Source: Natrarchaeobaculum sulfurireducens (GTDB lineage: Archaea; Halobacteriota; Halobacteria; Halobacteriales; Natrialbaceae). Taken from it: a stretch of DNA of 64,000 bases. Below the pieces are notes generated by a model. It did not search any database, had not been told where the DNA came from, and was given only the letters and a program-made list of their open reading frames with translations. Below are positions 61,607 to 64,000 of this stretch, in pieces (the first letter of the stretch is position 1; every line of letters begins with the position of its first letter). The DNA is taken from the NCBI RefSeq assembly GCF_003430825.1, contig NZ_CP024045.1, positions 1 to 64,000 of the forward strand. The letters are read 5' to 3'. Made by a program: the position numbers and the translations under genes.

Positions 61607-62968
61607 ATGAGCAAAGCAGCGTTGTGGGAGTCATGGCTTGAGGAAACGCTCTTACAGGATCTCCATTCTTCTGAGGAACCAGATCCAGTTCCACTTTTCG
61701 AGACGACCGACAACGGACTCGAAACGAGCAGTGAGCTAGGGAGCTACAAGTGGGGAAAGAACGACGGTGACTACCTCTATCTCATATACCTCTTGGAGGG
61801 GTCAGTCACAGATGCACAAAGCGTGGTCCCGGTGTATGTGGGAGAATCAAGTAACATCAGCTCACGAATTGGGCAACACTCTCGAAAGATTCGCGATTCA
61901 CTCCCCATCACAGAGTGGGAAGAGAACGACCAGTGGGGAGGCTTCTCGAAATACGATCAGATCGCAGCCGTTGCAGAACGTGCAGACGATCCGTTGTACG
62001 TCTGGATTATCGACGTCGACGATCTTGAGTACGGTCCATATGGCTATGAGACCTATCGCCAGGAACTCGAGGCAAAACTCGTTGGGTTGGTTCACGCACA
62101 GTCCCAGTACGAGCGCATCTTCGCCAATCGCGAGTTCGTTCCAAATCAGATTCTACACGAAATCGGAAAAGCGGGCCCCGAATGGGTAGCAGAGGAAATA
62201 ACGTCTGGGTCTGTACAATCGGAGACTTACAATCCAAATACAGAGGCCGGTCTCACGACGAAAGCCGAGTGCTGGAGAGCATGGGTAAAAGAGTACATCT
62301 TAGCAGACATACAAAGCGATACGAGATCGGATCCAATTCCACTTTTCGAAGTGAACGACGATTTGCAGGTTCGAACAAGCGATAGTGAGATACTCCAGCG
62401 CTCTGTTGAGATCGATGCACGGATTCGCCGTGAAGGCCAAAAGTGTGTTACTCGAAACGGCATCCGTGAGGAGGGTTGCGACGGGTTGTTGTACGTGATG
62501 TACCAACTCGAGGAGCCTGCTTCGACTGCGACATCAGCTGATATTGTACCTCGCTACATCGGTAAGGCAGAAGCGTACGGAAAGAAGCGAGAACTCAGCT
62601 CGAATTTTACAGAAATCGCCTACGAACGGAACGCGACACGAAGCTTTGCACGATGGGGTGACGGAAACTATTGGCACGTTGGGGAACTCTCGATGGCACT
62701 CACCGGCAAAGACGAGCGCAAACAACACTGGGTAGAAGCGCTCTTCGAACCAGACTCACGAACATTGTCGCAACAGACCTACCTCTGGGTCTATGCTTGG
62801 AATAGTGAGGCAGACAGCAGTCCGCATCAAACACCCGCTACACTCGCAGAGGTCGAAGCATTGCTGATCGGGACAGCGTACGATGCGTACCCAGAATATC
62901 TCTTGAACAAGAGTGGGACACCAGACGACGCACCGGTCAAAGTGGAAACTCCAACGTTTGCTGACTAG
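61607..62968 (+). CDS. Double GIY-YIG-like protein
   Basis: The 453-residue protein contains two similar halves. The first has VPVYVGESSNISSRIGQH (about 65-85) and EAKLVGLVHAQSQ. The second has VPRYIGKAEAYGKKRELSSNF (about 310-332) and EVEALLIGTAYDAYP. Each half begins with the shared segment DPVPLFE or DPIPLFE. The tandem arrangement suggests internal duplication. Catalytic arginine and glutamate are better preserved in the first half. An unusual domain number for a GIY-YIG protein; role in plasmid maintenance or defence is unknown. Confidence 0.65.
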   Translation: MSKAALWESWLEETLLQDLHSSEEPDPVPLFETTDNGLETSSELGSYKWGKNDGDYLYLIYLLEGSVTDAQSVVPVYVGESSNISSRIGQHSRKIRDSLPITEWEENDQWGGFSKYDQIAAVAERADDPLYVWIIDVDDLEYGPYGYETYRQELEAKLVGLVHAQSQYERIFANREFVPNQILHEIGKAGPEWVAEEITSGSVQSETYNPNTEAGLTTKAECWRAWVKEYILADIQSDTRSDPIPLFEVNDDLQVRTSDSEILQRSVEIDARIRREGQKCVTRNGIREEGCDGLLYVMYQLEEPASTATSADIVPRYIGKAEAYGKKRELSSNFTEIAYERNATRSFARWGDGNYWHVGELSMALTGKDERKQHWVEALFEPDSRTLSQQTYLWVYAWNSEADSSPHQTPATLAEVEALLIGTAYDAYPEYLLNKSGTPDDAPVKVETPTFAD

Positions 62969-63061
62969 CGATTTTGCGGCTGCTCGTTGTTGGCGTGTTT
63001 TTTGGAACCCACTGAATGGTGGAGGTCTTCTCGAGAACGATTCGAGAAGCGTGACTCGATC

Positions 63062-63997
63062 ATGGTTACGAGCAGTAGCACCCGGGAAACGTTCGACGAT
63101 TCGGATACCCGGCACGACGAGATGCACAGTACGATCGAAACATGGCTTGAGGACCTCGTTGAGGAGGTTGACGACGCTGTTTCGAGCGAGCAATTCAGAG
63201 AGTGGCTCGACGTCCAGAGTCGATTCCACGACTACTCTCACCGGAACACTTTGTTGATAAAGTTACAATGTCCACACGCGATCAAGGTCGCCGGCTATCG
63301 AACGTGGCAAAACGAGTTCGACCGGCATGTGAAAGAGGGTGAGAAGGCGATCTGGATCTGGGCACCGATCATCGCGAGACAGTGCCCTGAATGCGAGAAT
63401 TCACCATCATACCACGGACGGAGTGACTGCGAGTACGATGACACTAAACCCGACGAGTGGGAGAAGGGACTCGTAGGCTTTCGGCCAGCGCCGGTCTTCG
63501 ATGTATCGCAGACTGAGGGAGAACCACTTCCGGAACTCGAGACAGAGGCAAACGGTAATGCCGATGAACTGGTGCCAGCACTCCTCGAGGCGGCGACCGC
63601 ACTTGAGGTAGATGTAGATGTCGTCCCTCCTCGGGCGTGGTCTCATGGCAGCGCCAAGGGCGTCTGTCAGTATCGTCTGGGGAAGCAGCCACTCGTAGAA
63701 ATCCGTGATCGTGAAAACGAGGCCGATCTTGCCATCACACTCGTTCACGAGTACAGTCACGCGCTGTTGCACGGTGGTTCCGATACTGAAGACGAACGAT
63801 CGAAACGCGAGCTCGAGGCCGAAGCCGTTGGCTACATCGTCGGTCGATATTTTGAGCTGGACACGAGTGGGTCAGCGTTCTACCTCGCTGCGTGGGAAGG
63901 TGACGAACCGGAGACGATCCTCGATCGACTCGAGCGCATTAGCTCGACTGCTCAAGAGATCATCGACATCGTCGAGGAGGAAATGGTCGATGTATGA
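63062..63997 (+). CDS. ArdC-like antirestriction/zincin protein
   Basis: From the ATG at 63062 (311 residues; the frame is open from 62987). The N-terminal 130 residues resemble the ArdC ssDNA-binding domain (FREWLDVQSRFHDYSHRNTL, GYRTWQNEFDRHV). A metallopeptidase motif LVHEYSHALLHG (HEYSH at 229-233) follows with a downstream Glu (ELEAEAVGY). A Cys pair CPEC (108-111) may form a zinc site. ArdC proteins protect incoming plasmid DNA from restriction during conjugation. That fits the transfer module in this replicon. Confidence 0.8.
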   Translation: MVTSSSTRETFDDSDTRHDEMHSTIETWLEDLVEEVDDAVSSEQFREWLDVQSRFHDYSHRNTLLIKLQCPHAIKVAGYRTWQNEFDRHVKEGEKAIWIWAPIIARQCPECENSPSYHGRSDCEYDDTKPDEWEKGLVGFRPAPVFDVSQTEGEPLPELETEANGNADELVPALLEAATALEVDVDVVPPRAWSHGSAKGVCQYRLGKQPLVEIRDRENEADLAITLVHEYSHALLHGGSDTEDERSKRELEAEAVGYIVGRYFELDTSGSAFYLAAWEGDEPETILDRLERISSTAQEIIDIVEEEMVDV

Positions 63998-64000
63998 CGG

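Overview
The window looks like part of a haloarchaeal (class Halobacteria) megaplasmid or large integrative plasmid. The proteins are strongly acidic. Replication genes are archaeal (an Orc1/Cdc6 initiator beside origin-box-like repeats, and an RPA-type OB-fold protein). Promoters are TATA-like with several apparently leaderless starts, exported proteins carry Tat signals, and the insertion sequences are of haloarchaeal type. No rRNA, tRNA or CRISPR array was seen.

Layout. 0-4.5 kb: replication and partition (origin repeats, orc1/cdc6, a zinc-ribbon protein, a parA operon embedded in a dense TGAATCA/TGATTCA repeat field). 4.5-6.8 kb: a winged-helix/TumE-like pair (putative toxin-antitoxin) and a tyrosine recombinase. 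7.2-30.7 kb: a very large DNA-processing island. It encodes a Rad50/SMC-like ATPase with an unusual N-terminal domain, a nitrilase-fold protein, two MrfA/Hrq1-type helicases with an MrfB-like exonuclease between them, a phospholipase-D/SF3-type ATPase fusion, an OB-fold/DEDD exonuclease, a three-gene AddAB/RecBC-like set (UvrD helicase-nuclease, stand-alone Fe-S nuclease, RecC-like subunit with a dead P-loop), and a divergent AAA ATPase. No methyltransferase, restriction subunit, Cas or Argonaute gene is present. This island is the best candidate for an undescribed defence or repair system.

31-46 kb: a conjugation module resembling a type IV secretion system (VirB2-like, exported proteins, VirB6-like, a VirB3/VirB4 N-terminal-like protein, VirB4 ATPase, a giant coupling ATPase, an NrS-1-type primase-like protein). 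Two copies of the same inverted operator (TTACCCCACA with TGTGGGGTAA about 39-40 bp end to end) bracket it. 46-47.5 kb: winged-helix/PIN-domain pair. 47.8-58.5 kb: accessory DNA with a PQQ-propeller lipoprotein, an IS630-type element inside a winged-helix gene, a metallo-beta-lactamase-fold protein, an IS5-type element, a halocin-C8-like precursor with membrane neighbours, a decayed vapB and two broken transposases. 58.5-59.4 kb: a GC-rich, hairpin-rich stretch without a believable gene. 59.4-64 kb: an RPA-like OB protein, two GIY-YIG-type proteins and an ArdC-like antirestriction protein.

Two sequence-level patterns are not explained by the genes. One is the paired TTACCCCACA operators. The other is a series of near-perfect hairpins with 8-15 bp arms inside the transposase genes of four unrelated elements, with similar hairpins in the GC-rich gap. 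All function calls come from reading motifs by eye; no database search was run.
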